64,000 nt of DNA, from the NCBI GenBank assembly GCA_023433405.1, contig JAEZCT010000019.1, positions 1 through 64,000 on the forward strand, given 5' to 3'. Shown one piece after another: positions 33,492 to 43,471 of the stretch. Below the pieces are notes generated by a model. That model was not told the origin of the DNA. It saw nothing but the letters and a program-made list of their open reading frames with translations, and made no database searches. Both the position numbers and the translations under genes were made by a program. Position 1 is the first letter of the stretch; each line of letters starts with the position of its first letter. Origin of the DNA: Bacillota bacterium. GTDB taxonomy: Bacteria > Bacillota > Clostridia > Oscillospirales > Ruminococcaceae.

Positions 33492-34190
33492 ATGCAGCAC
33501 ACTGTGTTTGTAGTTGAGGATGACGAAAATATCCGCGAGGTTATACGCTGTACGCTGGAGGCGTTCTCCTACAAGGTGCGCACCTTTGGCTCGGCGGAGG
33601 AGATGTTTGACTGCGGGCAGAGCCCTTCTGTCTACTTTTTAGACATTATGCTGCCTGGCATGGATGGCATTGAGGCGCTGCGACGGCTGAAAAACAGCCC
33701 CGCCACCAAAAAGCTGCCGGTAATTATGCTTACGGCGAAGGGCGGGGAGATTGATAAGGTGGTAGGCCTTGACAGCGGCGCGGATGACTATATAGCAAAG
33801 CCCTTCGGGGTACTCGAGCTTTCCGCCCGTCTGCGTGCGGTGCTTCGCCGCGCCTTTCCCGAGGAGGGGCAGGCGCATGTTATTGAGAAAAACAACATTA
33901 CCGTGGACCTTGATAAGCGGGAGGCTACACAGGACGGCAATCCCTTGGAGCTTACGCTTAAGGAGTACGAGCTGCTCATTCTGCTCATGCAAAATTCCGA
34001 CCGCGTACTCCCCCGCGACGAGCTGCTTAACACCGTGTGGGGCTACGAGTTTGCAGGTGAAACGCGCACGCTGGATATGCATGTCAAAAGCCTGCGGGCA
34101 AAGCTTGGCGACGACGCGGATAACCCCCGCTTCATTAAAACCGTGCGCGGCGTGGGGTATCGCTTTGTGGAGCGGCGGGAGGAGGCATAG
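33492..34190 (+). CDS. phoB: Phosphate regulon response regulator (PhoB/PhoP type)
   Basis: 232 residues, OmpR family: receiver with Asp51 (YFLDIMLPGMDG) and Lys in YIAKPFGVLEL, then a winged-helix domain (TLKEYELLILLMQNSDRVLPRDEL ... KTVRGVGYRF). It should bind the CTTTACA repeats before pstS. Three bases before the kinase gene, so the two form a pair. Confidence 0.92.
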   Translation: MQHTVFVVEDDENIREVIRCTLEAFSYKVRTFGSAEEMFDCGQSPSVYFLDIMLPGMDGIEALRRLKNSPATKKLPVIMLTAKGGEIDKVVGLDSGADDYIAKPFGVLELSARLRAVLRRAFPEEGQAHVIEKNNITVDLDKREATQDGNPLELTLKEYELLILLMQNSDRVLPRDELLNTVWGYEFAGETRTLDMHVKSLRAKLGDDADNPRFIKTVRGVGYRFVERREEA

Positions 34191-34193
34191 CGC

Positions 34194-35954
34194 ATGAAAC
34201 GCGCGATCTTTCGGCGCTGCGTACTCATTACGCTGATTTCGTTGCTTGTAAGCGCCGCCATCAGCGCGCTGATTCTTAACACCATGCGCAAAAATGAGAT
34301 AAACGCGAACATGCAGCTGACCTTGACGGCGGTGAAAAGCCAGATAGAATATGACATTGCCCACAATCTGTTTTTGCCGCAGGACGAGGTAAAAAAGTAC
34401 TCTAATTACCGCCTGAGCATTATTGACGGAACCGGAAGGGTGCTCGCCGATTCTTCGGCGGACAGCCGCACGATGGCAAACCATGCCGACCGTCCTGAAT
34501 TTATAGAGGCGCAAAAAAACGGTTCCGGATCGGCGGTGCGGCAATCGGACACACTCAACCGGATGATGACCTATGCGGCACTAAAGGTTAACGACAACCT
34601 TTACATCCGGCTGGCAATGGAAAACGAGTATGCCCAGATGATTTATAAGAGCCTGATTCCCGCGGTGCTAATCGGACTGTTGATTGCGGGGCTGCTCGCA
34701 CCTGTTATCGCCGCCTCGGTATCCCGGGGTATTACAGACCCTTTGATTCGCGCGCGCAATCAGATTGAGGGAATCGCCTCCGGCGGTGAGGTTATGATGC
34801 TGCCTTCGCCGCAATACGAGGAGCTGATTCCCATCGTGGACAGCGTCAACACCCTATCCATGCGCATCAGCGACGCGCTGGGCCAGCTGCAAAACGAACG
34901 GGAGCGAACCAAAACGCTGCTTGATAACATGGAGGAAGGCCTTGCCATTATCGACAGCCGTCTGCGGGTGGTAAGCGTTAACCGTGCCGCCGAGCGGTAT
35001 TTGGGGGGCATGAACGCACAGGGCCGCAATATTGTGTACCTCACGAGGGAGGGACGTATCCTGGAATCGGTGGAGGCGGCTGTGCGCTGCGGCCGCTCCA
35101 CAATCTTAGATATCGCAAACCATGCCCAGGGGGGGATTTTATCCGCACACGTCACACCAGCCAGAGGCAGTATGGTTATTTCCGGCGGCGGGCGGGAGGA
35201 AAACGGCGCAATTTTGCTGCTGACCGATGTCACGACCATTCGCGAAAACGAGAAAATGCGCAGTGAGTTTGTAGCCAACGCCTCGCACGAGCTGAAAACT
35301 CCCATTACCTCCATCAAAGGCTTCGCGGAGCTTTTGGCATCGGGTATTGTGCAGGATACCGACACCGCTAACGATTACCTAAACCGCATTACCGCAGAGG
35401 CAACGCGCATGACACGCCTGATTGACGATATCATCAAGCTGTCGGAGATGGAGAGCGGACGGCGCGTTCCCACCGCCGAAGCGGTGAACCTGACCGCGCT
35501 TGCGCGGGAGCTTGCCGAGAGCCTTGCCCCCATCGCGCTGCAAAAGGGCGTGGCGCTTACCGTAACGGGTGAGGATGTAAGCTTAACCGCCCAGCGGGAG
35601 GATATGCGGCAGATTCTCGCAAACCTTATGGATAACGCCGTAAAGTACAACAAAAAAGGCGGCACCGTGAAGGTGGAGTGCATTAAAGATGAGGACTCGG
35701 TTCGCGTGACGGTGGCGGATACGGGCATAGGTATCGCACGGGTACACCACGCGCGGGTATTTGAGCGATTTTATTGCGTGGATAAAGGGCGAAGCCGCAC
35801 GGTGGGCGGTACGGGTCTGGGACTTTCCATCGTCAAGCACGCAGCGGCGCGCTGGGGCGGCGAGATTCTGTTTGAAAGCGCCGAGGGGAAGGGAACGACC
35901 GTGACAGTGGTGTTTCAAATGCCTAACCGCTCGTCGCAGGAGCGCACAGAATAA
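34194..35954 (+). CDS. phoR: Phosphate regulon sensor histidine kinase PhoR
   Basis: 586 residues: transmembrane helix near 8-28, an external domain, second helix near 148-172, HAMP, PAS domain (about 240-345), HisKA with His365 (FVANASHELKTPITSIKG), and HATPase (NLMDNAVKYNKKGG, ADTGIGIA, GGTGLGLSIVKH). Last gene of the Pho run and followed by a terminator. Confidence 0.92.
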   Translation: MKRAIFRRCVLITLISLLVSAAISALILNTMRKNEINANMQLTLTAVKSQIEYDIAHNLFLPQDEVKKYSNYRLSIIDGTGRVLADSSADSRTMANHADRPEFIEAQKNGSGSAVRQSDTLNRMMTYAALKVNDNLYIRLAMENEYAQMIYKSLIPAVLIGLLIAGLLAPVIAASVSRGITDPLIRARNQIEGIASGGEVMMLPSPQYEELIPIVDSVNTLSMRISDALGQLQNERERTKTLLDNMEEGLAIIDSRLRVVSVNRAAERYLGGMNAQGRNIVYLTREGRILESVEAAVRCGRSTILDIANHAQGGILSAHVTPARGSMVISGGGREENGAILLLTDVTTIRENEKMRSEFVANASHELKTPITSIKGFAELLASGIVQDTDTANDYLNRITAEATRMTRLIDDIIKLSEMESGRRVPTAEAVNLTALARELAESLAPIALQKGVALTVTGEDVSLTAQREDMRQILANLMDNAVKYNKKGGTVKVECIKDEDSVRVTVADTGIGIARVHHARVFERFYCVDKGRSRTVGGTGLGLSIVKHAAARWGGEILFESAEGKGTTVTVVFQMPNRSSQERTE

Positions 35955-35985
35955 TGCCATTCCCCCCCCCAAAAAAAAAGCATGA

Positions 35986-36026
35986 AAAAAGCTATATGAA
36001 ACCCATAAGCCAAGGCGTTTTACCCC
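35986..36026 (+). repeat. Core fragment of the dispersed repeat
   Basis: GAAACCCATAAGCCAAGGCG closely matches the core of copy D (24660); the ends are missing. Confidence 0.4.
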
Positions 36027-36041
36027 GTTAATATCTTTGCT

Positions 36042-36074
36042 TACAAAGGCGGAACGTTCTGCCTTTGTTTTTTT
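36042..36074 (+). terminator. phoR terminator
   Basis: ACAAAGGCGGA and TTCTGCCTTTGT pair (one mismatch) and run into TTTTTT. The 36075-36300 stretch holds a possible TATACT box near 36093 and otherwise nothing recognisable. Confidence 0.8.
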
Positions 36075-36300
36075 GCCCTGAGAGCGGGGTTATGCTATAC
36101 TAATAAAGGTGCATAGTTTTCACTAGGCTATGTATGAAAAATTGATGCGCCTATGCTTTTTGGCTCCATAGCAGTTAATAATACTACAATATAATAAAAC
36201 AAGCATAAAGCGAAGGGCATTGCCGCCGCAAGGGCTATCGTGAGACATTATTGCGCGAGCTTTCTCAAATGCGTTTGGCAGGAAAGGTGTTGATTTTAAG

Positions 36301-37512
36301 ATGGTAAAGCGAGTATTTTGGATTGTGCTGGACAGCGTGGGGATTGGCGAGCTGCCCGATGCCCACGCCTACGGCGACACAGGCAGCCACACCCTGCGCG
36401 CCTGTTACCGTACCGGACGGTTGGAGCTGCCAACACTGGCAGCTCTCGGGCTGTATAACATCGATGGAATCGGCATTGGTGAAGGGGCGGAGGCGCCCAA
36501 GGCGGCGTTTGCCCGCATGGCGGAGGCCTCTGCCGGGAAGGACACTACCACCGGGCATTGGGAAATGGCGGGCATTATCTCCCACAAGCCCATGCCTACC
36601 TATCCGCAGGGCTTTCCTCCAAAGATACTAGAGGAATTTGAGCGGCGCACTGGCAGAAGGGCACTATGCGGCCTGCCCTATTCCGGTACCAAGGTGCTTG
36701 AGGAGTACGGCGCACAGCACCTAAAAACCGGAGCGCTGATTGTTTACACCTCGGCGGACAGCGTCTTCCAGATTGCGGCGCACGAATCGGTGGTGCCGCC
36801 CGAGGAGCTGTATGAATATTGCCGCATTGCCCGTGACTTTTTGCAGGGGGAGCATGGTGTGGGGCGGGTAATAGCACGTCCTTTTACAGGAGAATACCCT
36901 AATTTTACACGCACCCCCCGCAGGCACGATTTTTCCCTGCCTCCCCCCGCCCACACTGTATTGGACGAGGTAAGCGCGGCGGGGCTTGACTGCCTTGCCG
37001 TGGGTAAAATCTCGGATATCTTCGCGGGACGGGGCATTACAAAAGCCCTGCCGACTGTCTCAAACGCGGATGGGATGGAGAAAACACAGTCGCTTGCGCA
37101 CGAGGATTTTCACGGACTGTGCTTTGTTAATCTGGTGGATTTCGACATGACCTATGGCCATCGCAACGACGCCGCAGGCTATACGGGCGCGCTCAACGGG
37201 TTTGACCGGTGGCTGTGCGATTTTCTGCCGCTGCTAAGAGCCGACGACCTGCTGGTGATTACCGCCGACCATGGGTGCGACCCCTCTACCCCAAGCACCG
37301 ACCATTCCCGCGAGTATGTGCCCATGCTCGCCTATGGCAGCCGTGTGCGCGCAGGTCTTAACCTTGGTACACGGCAAACCTTTTCCGACCTTGGCGCAAC
37401 GGTGGCGGAGTGCTTGGGTGTTCCCTTAAGCACGCAGGGAACAAGCTTTTGGCGGGATATTTCGGAGGTTCCGCTAAACGCCAAGCCTTTTTGTAATTTC
37501 AGTCAATTTTAG
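36301..37512 (+). CDS. deoB: Phosphopentomutase
   Basis: 403 residues, alkaline-phosphatase superfamily, dimanganese enzyme converting (deoxy)ribose-1-phosphate to the 5-phosphate in nucleoside salvage. Metal and phosphate residues are in VLDSVGIGELPDA (Asp near 11), KDTTTGHWEM (Thr near 83) and ITADHGCDPSTPSTDHSRE (Asp and His near 320-330). Full length. Converges on the ATP-grasp gene with a four-base overlap of the 3' ends. Confidence 0.95.
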   Translation: MVKRVFWIVLDSVGIGELPDAHAYGDTGSHTLRACYRTGRLELPTLAALGLYNIDGIGIGEGAEAPKAAFARMAEASAGKDTTTGHWEMAGIISHKPMPTYPQGFPPKILEEFERRTGRRALCGLPYSGTKVLEEYGAQHLKTGALIVYTSADSVFQIAAHESVVPPEELYEYCRIARDFLQGEHGVGRVIARPFTGEYPNFTRTPRRHDFSLPPPAHTVLDEVSAAGLDCLAVGKISDIFAGRGITKALPTVSNADGMEKTQSLAHEDFHGLCFVNLVDFDMTYGHRNDAAGYTGALNGFDRWLCDFLPLLRADDLLVITADHGCDPSTPSTDHSREYVPMLAYGSRVRAGLNLGTRQTFSDLGATVAECLGVPLSTQGTSFWRDISEVPLNAKPFCNFSQF

Positions 37513-38525
37513 CATAATGGATATCCCATACTCCCGCCCTGACTGGCAAGGGAGTTCTTTACAAGCGCATAGATCATATCCTCAAAGCTGTGGCTGTGCT
37601 GAGCAAAGGCATAATAGAACGCACAATCCTCCCCCAGATAGCAGTCGGGCGAAAGCTCAATCAGCTTCATTCCCTGCTCGTTTGTGCGGCAGTCAATTCT
37701 CATGTACTCCACCTTGTTAAAGGATTGAAACAGCCGTACCAGCCTGCGAATATCATCCTGCTGAAAGTGGTGACTGCTAAAAAACGATACCCCTTCGTCA
37801 TTGATACGTTTGGTTTCGTAGCCCCATATGGTGTTATTGTAATACGTTTCGCCTTCAATAATCAGCTGTACCTCATGGCACAGCTTCATTTCGTGGGAGT
37901 TGCCCAGCAAAATCAGCTCGACCTCATAGCCGGGGATATATTCCTCCACCAAAACGGGCAGCCTATGATATGCATACAGCTCTTTTGCAAATTCCAGTGT
38001 CTCGCCAAGGGTGTGCTTTACGTTTGCCTTAGAGATTCCTGTGGATGCGCCGCCAAAGTTTGGTTTTACGATAACCGGGAAGCGAAGCGACGCAAGGGCG
38101 GCAAGCTCCTCCTCACAATCGGGCCGACGAATTATGACATCCTTTGCGCCTTCTATCCCATAGCCTTTTGCGTATCGCTTTGACAGGTATTTATCGTTGC
38201 ACAGCATTTGCGTATAGGAATCCGCCCCCACATAACGGATGTGGTTTGCTTCACAGATAGCGGGTACCAGCGCCTTGGAGGATGGTGCCGCCCTGCCGTA
38301 AACCGTTGTAAACACCAGGTCGTTTTGATGCTTTGCAAGGTTACTGCAAAAATCCCCAATCTCCTCATAGCAGGTTACTTGATTGCAAATGGATGAAAGG
38401 GCAATAAGCGTTTGCCTTGTGGCCTGAGGGGTGTTAATCTCCAGCGTATCGGTTGAAAGGCTCACACTCTCTAGGCTCACCGGCTTCTCTGTAATATAAA
38501 CAATATTGCATGGTAGCTTCTCCAA
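37509..38525 (-). CDS. ATP-grasp ligase of the D-alanine--D-alanine ligase type
   Basis: 338 residues. ATP-grasp elements: RFPVIVKPNFGGASTGISK (Lys near 150), PVLVEEYIPGYEVELILLG and the metal site MRIDCRTNEQGMKLIELSPDCYLGEDC (Glu and Asn/Asp region; here ELSPD instead of the usual EVNxxPG). The altered metal-site sequence means the substrate may not be D-Ala. A TTG start with GAGGG 8 bases upstream. Stands alone, so whether it is ddl proper or a specialised peptide ligase remains open. Confidence 0.75.
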   Translation of the reverse strand: MEKLPCNIVYITEKPVSLESVSLSTDTLEINTPQATRQTLIALSSICNQVTCYEEIGDFCSNLAKHQNDLVFTTVYGRAAPSSKALVPAICEANHIRYVGADSYTQMLCNDKYLSKRYAKGYGIEGAKDVIIRRPDCEEELAALASLRFPVIVKPNFGGASTGISKANVKHTLGETLEFAKELYAYHRLPVLVEEYIPGYEVELILLGNSHEMKLCHEVQLIIEGETYYNNTIWGYETKRINDEGVSFFSSHHFQQDDIRRLVRLFQSFNKVEYMRIDCRTNEQGMKLIELSPDCYLGEDCAFYYAFAQHSHSFEDMIYALVKNSLASQGGSMGYPLC

Positions 38526-38630
38526 ATACCGTTCCCTCTTTCACGGGCTAATCTCACCCGTTTAATGCATCTATAACAAGTATATTCCGCATAAAGGGAA
38601 TCTGCTCTGCATTCCAGCCCCTTGATTTAA

Positions 38631-38770
38631 GAAGCTGCTCTCATTAGTGAGGAATTCCGGGGTGACGAGGAGCTCTTCTGCCAAACAAGGCGAAAAACGC
38701 AGGAATATTTTCGGCGCGGTATGGCGAAAAAACGACCGTCGAAACGGTGTTTCGAGTGTTGAGAAAGGCT
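38631..38770 (+). repeat. Second repeat family, copy 3, decayed
   Basis: GCTGCTCTCATTAGTGA at the left, then CCAAACAAGGCGAAAAACGC and CGGTATGGCGAAAAAACGAC, and GTGTTGAGAA at the right, matching the element at 62561-62722 in the same order. It fills the gap between the ATP-grasp gene and the dus stop. Confidence 0.65.
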
Positions 38771-38771
38771 A

Positions 38772-39743
38772 CTAAATCTCGGACTGTAAAACAATCGCCT
38801 CCTCGGCTAAATGCTTCGCGTCGTCCAGTGTGCAAAGCGCCCCCGAAAGCTGGCGAAGCCGCGCCGCGCCGCGAAACCCCTTAAGGTACCATGCCGCGTG
38901 CTTGCGCGCCTCGCGCATACCCGTGTACTCCCCTTTGTATTCAATCATCATCGCAAACTGGCGCAGCATAGCTTCCATTCGCTCCGGCATAGACGGCGGC
39001 GCGAGAACCGTGCCTGACTGAAAAAAGGCGTTAAGCTCGGCAAACAGCCATGGCGCACCCAAGGCACCCCGGCCAATCATCAAAAAATCCGCGCCGGTTC
39101 GGTCCAGCATCTCCTTCGCGCTTTGGGCGTCGGTAACATCTCCGTTTGCAATAACCGGTATTCCCACCGCCCCCTTAACCGCGCGGATGATATCGAAATC
39201 AACCGGCGGGGCATACATCTGCGCACGGGTACGCCCATGCACGCATATCGCTGCCGCACCGTTTTCCTCGGCAAGGCGGGCAAGCTCTACGGCATTAACC
39301 ATCGTATCATCCCAGCCCTTGCGTATCTTTACGGTGACCGGAACGCGCGATACTCCCACAACCTCTTTGATAATCCGCGCGGCCAGACCCGGGTTTTTCA
39401 TTAAAGCCGCTCCCCCGCCTCCCGCCGCTATTTTGGGCGCGGGACAGCCCATATTCAGGTCAATGACATCCGGCAGGTAGGCATGGGCGAGAACCGCCGC
39501 CTGCGCCATTGTCTCAGGTTCATCCCCAAACAGCTGCACCGCCATGGGGCGTTCCGGCTCGGTGACGGTTAACAGCTCCCCGGTTTTGCCGTCCGATCGC
39601 ACAAGGCCCTTGGCGCTTGCCATCTCTCCCACCACATAGGCGGCGCCATACTCCTTGCAAAGCTGACGGAACGCGCGGTCGGCGACGCCTGCCATGGGAG
39701 CAAGCGCCGCATAGCCCTCTATATGCACCGATCCAATATCCAT
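38772..39743 (-). CDS. dus: tRNA-dihydrouridine synthase (DusB-like)
   Basis: 323 residues, FMN enzyme reducing uridine to dihydrouridine in tRNA D-loops. TIM-barrel with LAPMAGVADRAFR at the N-terminus, catalytic Cys in DLNMGCPAPKIAAGGGGAAL, AICVHGRTRAQMY and FMN-phosphate binding DFLMIGRGALGAPWLF; C-terminal helical tRNA-binding domain. AGGGAGG 8 bases before the ATG. Confidence 0.93.
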   Translation of the reverse strand: MDIGSVHIEGYAALAPMAGVADRAFRQLCKEYGAAYVVGEMASAKGLVRSDGKTGELLTVTEPERPMAVQLFGDEPETMAQAAVLAHAYLPDVIDLNMGCPAPKIAAGGGGAALMKNPGLAARIIKEVVGVSRVPVTVKIRKGWDDTMVNAVELARLAEENGAAAICVHGRTRAQMYAPPVDFDIIRAVKGAVGIPVIANGDVTDAQSAKEMLDRTGADFLMIGRGALGAPWLFAELNAFFQSGTVLAPPSMPERMEAMLRQFAMMIEYKGEYTGMREARKHAAWYLKGFRGAARLRQLSGALCTLDDAKHLAEEAIVLQSEI

Positions 39744-39901
39744 TCACGGTTCCTCCCTTTTTCCCCTGTTCTTTTGATTGCTAAAAACGACAGATGTTGA
39801 TATAATAGCTGTAAAGAGATTGGTACGGCTGTATTACCTGCACTTTACCCTGCCAAAAGTACTCATAGCTTTTGGCACAACCATAAAAGAGGTGTTACCT
39901 G

Positions 39902-40435
39902 TTGCGACTGTTTACCGCCATCAACTTTGACGAAGCCGCCAAACAGAGGCTGACCGAAATCACCGGCTCTTTACAAGCAATTACGCCCGATGGTCGCTTT
40001 ACCCGACCCCAAAACCTGCATTTGACGCTTGTTTTTCTTGGTGAGATCCCTCAATCCGGCCTTCGCGATATTATGATGGCGATGGATAAGGTGCAGGAAC
40101 CCGCTTTTTCACTGGAGCTTTTAGGGCTTGGCAGCTTTCGGCAGGACAGCGGCGAGCTGCTGTGGATGGGAGCCACTAAAAGCCGCGCGCTGATGTCGGT
40201 GTATGACCAGCTGCGCGAACGTCTTTCGCAAACAGGGATACCCGTTGAACTGCGGGAGTTTAAACCGCACCTCACCCTTGCCAGGGAGCTTACTCTGCCC
40301 GGAGATTTTGACCGCTCCCGCTTCGCCGACGAGGCTGGAACTGTACGCACCCAGGTAAAAAGCATCGACTTAATGAAGTCGGAGCGTGTGAATGGGGCTG
40401 TAAAGTATTCCCGCGTGTACGCAAAGCAGCTTTGA
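39902..40435 (+). CDS. thpR: RNA 2',3'-cyclic phosphodiesterase (2H family)
   Basis: 177 residues with both 2H-family HxTx motifs: HLTLVFLGE near residue 40 and HLTLARELTL near 122. Opens 2',3'-cyclic RNA ends; in vitro members also join tRNA halves. TTG start with GAGGT 8 bases upstream. A hairpin terminator follows. Confidence 0.9.
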   Translation: MRLFTAINFDEAAKQRLTEITGSLQAITPDGRFTRPQNLHLTLVFLGEIPQSGLRDIMMAMDKVQEPAFSLELLGLGSFRQDSGELLWMGATKSRALMSVYDQLRERLSQTGIPVELREFKPHLTLARELTLPGDFDRSRFADEAGTVRTQVKSIDLMKSERVNGAVKYSRVYAKQL

Positions 40436-40469
40436 GGCTGGCCTTACATTCTATTTTTCCATAAAATTT

Positions 40470-40497
40470 GCGCCGCCCTTTTCGGGGCGGCGCTTTC
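40470..40497 (+). terminator. thpR terminator
   Basis: GCGCCGCCC-TTTTCG-GGGCGGCGC followed by TTTC. The remaining 40498-40648 stretch has no recognisable feature. Confidence 0.7.
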
Positions 40498-40648
40498 ACA
40501 TGCCCATGCGCTTAGCAAATGCCCAGGATAGTAATTTCATTGTAAAGCGTTAAGGGCAAACGGATAAAATATTACGATAAACTGTGGATGGGCAATACTT
40601 GTAACCGCTGCGCGGCTTATTGTTATTTCTTTTAAGAAGAAAACCGGT

Positions 40649-41110
40649 TTAAATCTCATCATTTCGCTTGCCGGTAATCTCCTGCACCGTCAGACGAATT
40701 ACCGCTACCCGAGGCATACATTTTCGGTCGGCAATGGTGTGCTCCATACCCGGCGCAAGACGCGCGCACAGCAGCCTGAGCGCACCAAGCATCTCGTCTG
40801 GCTCCTCTACCCGGGCAATCGCGCCGTTAACAACCGCGCTTTCATACCGTGTATCAATCTCTTCGGCTACAACCTGCGACTGGGTAACAACCGCCAGTGA
40901 GGCACGGGGGCTGCTCGCAATAGCTTCCAGCTTTTTGCCTGTGAGTGCACAGTGAAAATATACGCAGCCACGCTGCTCATCGTAGCAGTAGTTCAGCGGC
41001 ACGCCATACGGCTCGCCGTCTCCGGTAATTAAGCTTAGCACCCCGTATTCGCCCTTTTTAAGAATCGTAAGCGCGTCCTCTTTTGTGGTCATTCTTTGTG
41101 GCTGCGGCAT
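40649..41110 (-). CDS. Pyridoxamine 5'-phosphate oxidase-family flavin-binding protein
   Basis: 153 residues, NimA/PNPOx-like split barrel: GEYGVLSLITGDGEPYGVPLNYCY, VYFHCALTGKKLEAIASSPR and the Cys-containing C-terminal part. Binds FMN in relatives; substrate unknown. A GGAGGAG site precedes the ATG. Related in fold to the 3505-4053 gene near anf, but not adjacent to nitrogenase genes. Confidence 0.8.
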   Translation of the reverse strand: MPQPQRMTTKEDALTILKKGEYGVLSLITGDGEPYGVPLNYCYDEQRGCVYFHCALTGKKLEAIASSPRASLAVVTQSQVVAEEIDTRYESAVVNGAIARVEEPDEMLGALRLLCARLAPGMEHTIADRKCMPRVAVIRLTVQEITGKRNDEI

Positions 41111-41166
41111 AAAGCTCCTCCATTACGCCCAGGGCGTATTTCTTTAATTTTCTCGGGTTCGTTTTC

Positions 41167-41871
41167 TTACCTTAAAACCATACTCAATACAATATGTATC
41201 AGAATAGACGGGTAATAGTTTTTCGAAATTAAACGCGCAAGCCCCGTTATCAGCCCCAATATAAGCCCAAACACCATGTTGGTTATTAAGCTCATCACTA
41301 CGCCGGCCGCGGTTAACGAGCCGCCCGCCAGCAAAAGATCCAAATAGCCTGCCTCCCAAACACCATACAGCACCGCGCTTACCATGCAAACGGTTACTTC
41401 GGGTACAAACTGCGTGCGCAGGCGGCTCCAGACGTAGCCGCGAAACAGAATCTCCTCAAACACCGGCAGCACCACTGCGGTATAAGAAAACGCGAGCAGG
41501 GTGGGCAGAGAGAAATCGCGGGTTTTTAGCGGCACCTGCAGCAAAAGCAATACTGTTATCACTGTCGCCGCGATATACAAGATTCGATCCTTTGAGCTAG
41601 TGATTGCCGGCAAGGCTCCCAGACGGATGTGTGCAAGTCGAGCAAGCGCAAACAGCATTGTGCCAATGACCGTAAGCACAAGTGCCTCCGCCGCCGTATA
41701 CAGTACTTGGGTATCCCATGCGTTTGATTGCATCCATCGGTTGAGCATTGCGCGCGCAACCTGCACCAAGGCTAGCAGCAAAATCATTCGCACCAAAATA
41801 CTTGCGCGGGAACCGGTTTTCTTTCTTTCTCGATTTATAATAACCACCCCTTTTCCCATTATATTTTTCAC
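41167..41871 (-). CDS. CPBP-family intramembrane metalloprotease (Abi-type)
   Basis: 234 residues, about six to seven transmembrane helices. The catalytic pair is seen in FEEILFRGYVWSRL (EExxxR, near residue 137) and SILIHIVLSMVL near the C-terminus. Possibly processes lipoproteins or prenylated peptides, or confers bacteriocin immunity. The start is uncertain: GTG at 41871 or ATG at 41859; neither has a good ribosome binding site. Confidence 0.8.
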   Translation of the reverse strand: MKNIMGKGVVIINRERKKTGSRASILVRMILLLALVQVARAMLNRWMQSNAWDTQVLYTAAEALVLTVIGTMLFALARLAHIRLGALPAITSSKDRILYIAATVITVLLLLQVPLKTRDFSLPTLLAFSYTAVVLPVFEEILFRGYVWSRLRTQFVPEVTVCMVSAVLYGVWEAGYLDLLLAGGSLTAAGVVMSLITNMVFGLILGLITGLARLISKNYYPSILIHIVLSMVLR

Positions 41872-41958
41872 TTTTCATTTTTTATTTTTTTACTTTTGAG
41901 AATCCATGCTCTCCTATGGGTTTTGACGCAAAACGAATCAACACCCTTTGGGGCAAAG

Positions 41959-43185
41959 CTATAAAACCTGAAAGGTGTAAAATTTTAGGTACGCGGTTTC
42001 GGGCACGTTCCACAGTACCGGATGATCGGGCGACTGAGCGCGCGCCTCAATCTGCCGAAGCTGCACTCCGGCATCCGATGCCGCCTCACCCAGCATTCCG
42101 CGGAACAGGTCGTCCGTCAGGAAATGCGAGCAGGAGCAGGTAGCCAGGATGCCCCCGCCTGCCAGCAGCTTCATCGCCCGCAGGTTAATCTCCTTATAGC
42201 CCCGCATTGCGTTGGCGGCTGTCTTGCGCGATTTTGTAAACGCAGGCGGGTCAAGGATAATCAGGTCATAGAGCCGTTCCGCGCCGTTAACCAGCGTGGG
42301 CAGCAGGTCGAATACATTTGCGGCGGTAAACTCCATGCGCCCCTCCAGACCATTTTTTATCGCGTTGCGCCGAGCCATCTCCACCGCCTCTGCGGAGATA
42401 TCCACCGCCGTCACCCGTTCTGCGCCCGCAAATGCGGCGTTAAGGGCAAACGAGCCGGTGTGGGTAAAGCAATCGAGCACCCTTCTGCCGGGCGCAAGCC
42501 GCTGTATGGCTAAACGGTTGTATTTTTGGTCAAGAAAGAACCCGGTCTTTTGACCGTTTTCAATATCCACATCATACAAAATGCCGTTTTCCCGGATGGT
42601 GACGGTGGTTGCGGCGGGTTCCGCCACAGCTGCAAGGGGATAAAAGCCCTTGCCCTCCTCCATCCCCTCCCGACCGCGAATGGCGACATCGTTTCTCTCA
42701 AATACACCGTCTATTGCCGCACCGTCACGCGCCATGATTTCCCGCAGCGCGGCAAACAGCATTCCCTTATGGCGCTCGGTACCCAAGGATAGGGTTTGCG
42801 CCACGAGAATATTCTCAAACCGGTCAATGGTCAGACCGGGTAAAAAATCCGCCTCCCCAAATACAATCCGGCAGCAGGAGATATCCTTCCCCATCACGGC
42901 CTTGCGGTAATCCCACGCGTTTTGCAGCCTTCGCTTGAAGAATGCCTCATCCACCGTCTCGGTGCCATGGGCAAGCACCCGCAGGCGTATTTTAGAGCAG
43001 TCGTTAATAAACCCCTTGCCCAAGATAACCCCCCGCAGGTTAACAAGCGTGATTATGTCGCCGTTTTTGTACTCTCCGTCAATCCGCATTACCTCGGTAT
43101 CGTATACCCAAGGATGCCCCGCATGAAGCGATTGCTCCGCTCTTTTTGAAATTGTAGCCGTAGTTTGCCCGAATGGTTTGGTCAT
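41959..43185 (-). CDS. Class I rRNA methyltransferase of the RlmI/RlmK type
   Basis: 408 residues: N-terminal PUA-like RNA-binding region (TISKRAEQSLHAGHPWVYDTEV), then a Rossmann methyltransferase with VLDCFTHTGSFALNAAFAGA (SAM loop), NVFDLL and DLIILDPPAFTKS. Methylates a cytosine or guanine of 23S rRNA in relatives. The ATG at 43185 is chosen because AAGGAAG precedes it; an upstream ATG at 43224 has none. Confidence 0.9.
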   Translation of the reverse strand: MTKPFGQTTATISKRAEQSLHAGHPWVYDTEVMRIDGEYKNGDIITLVNLRGVILGKGFINDCSKIRLRVLAHGTETVDEAFFKRRLQNAWDYRKAVMGKDISCCRIVFGEADFLPGLTIDRFENILVAQTLSLGTERHKGMLFAALREIMARDGAAIDGVFERNDVAIRGREGMEEGKGFYPLAAVAEPAATTVTIRENGILYDVDIENGQKTGFFLDQKYNRLAIQRLAPGRRVLDCFTHTGSFALNAAFAGAERVTAVDISAEAVEMARRNAIKNGLEGRMEFTAANVFDLLPTLVNGAERLYDLIILDPPAFTKSRKTAANAMRGYKEINLRAMKLLAGGGILATCSCSHFLTDDLFRGMLGEAASDAGVQLRQIEARAQSPDHPVLWNVPETAYLKFYTFQVL

Positions 43186-43471
43186 GCTATACTTCCTTTT
43201 CTTGATAATGCCAAGCTTATACAAACCGCCATTATCCTTAAGTTAACGCTTAAACGCCCCGGCCGCGCGATAAGTATGAGTATATTATACCAAAACAACA
43301 GTCACAATACCAGTTATGGCTTAAACGGGTGAGGCAGTCTCCAGCTTTTTTTTGCGACGCTGTGTTTATATTTTAATATAAATAATAAGAAATAAACTAA
43401 GACAATATCACAAGGCAAGCCGCCCGGAAACCCCCGGAATTTTAGCGCAATGACAAATCTTTCACGGATAT

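Noticed and set aside
41905..41955. Another fragment of the 102-bp repeat (CTATGGGTTTTGACGC)
   Set aside because: Only about 16 bases match and neither end is present; could be chance.
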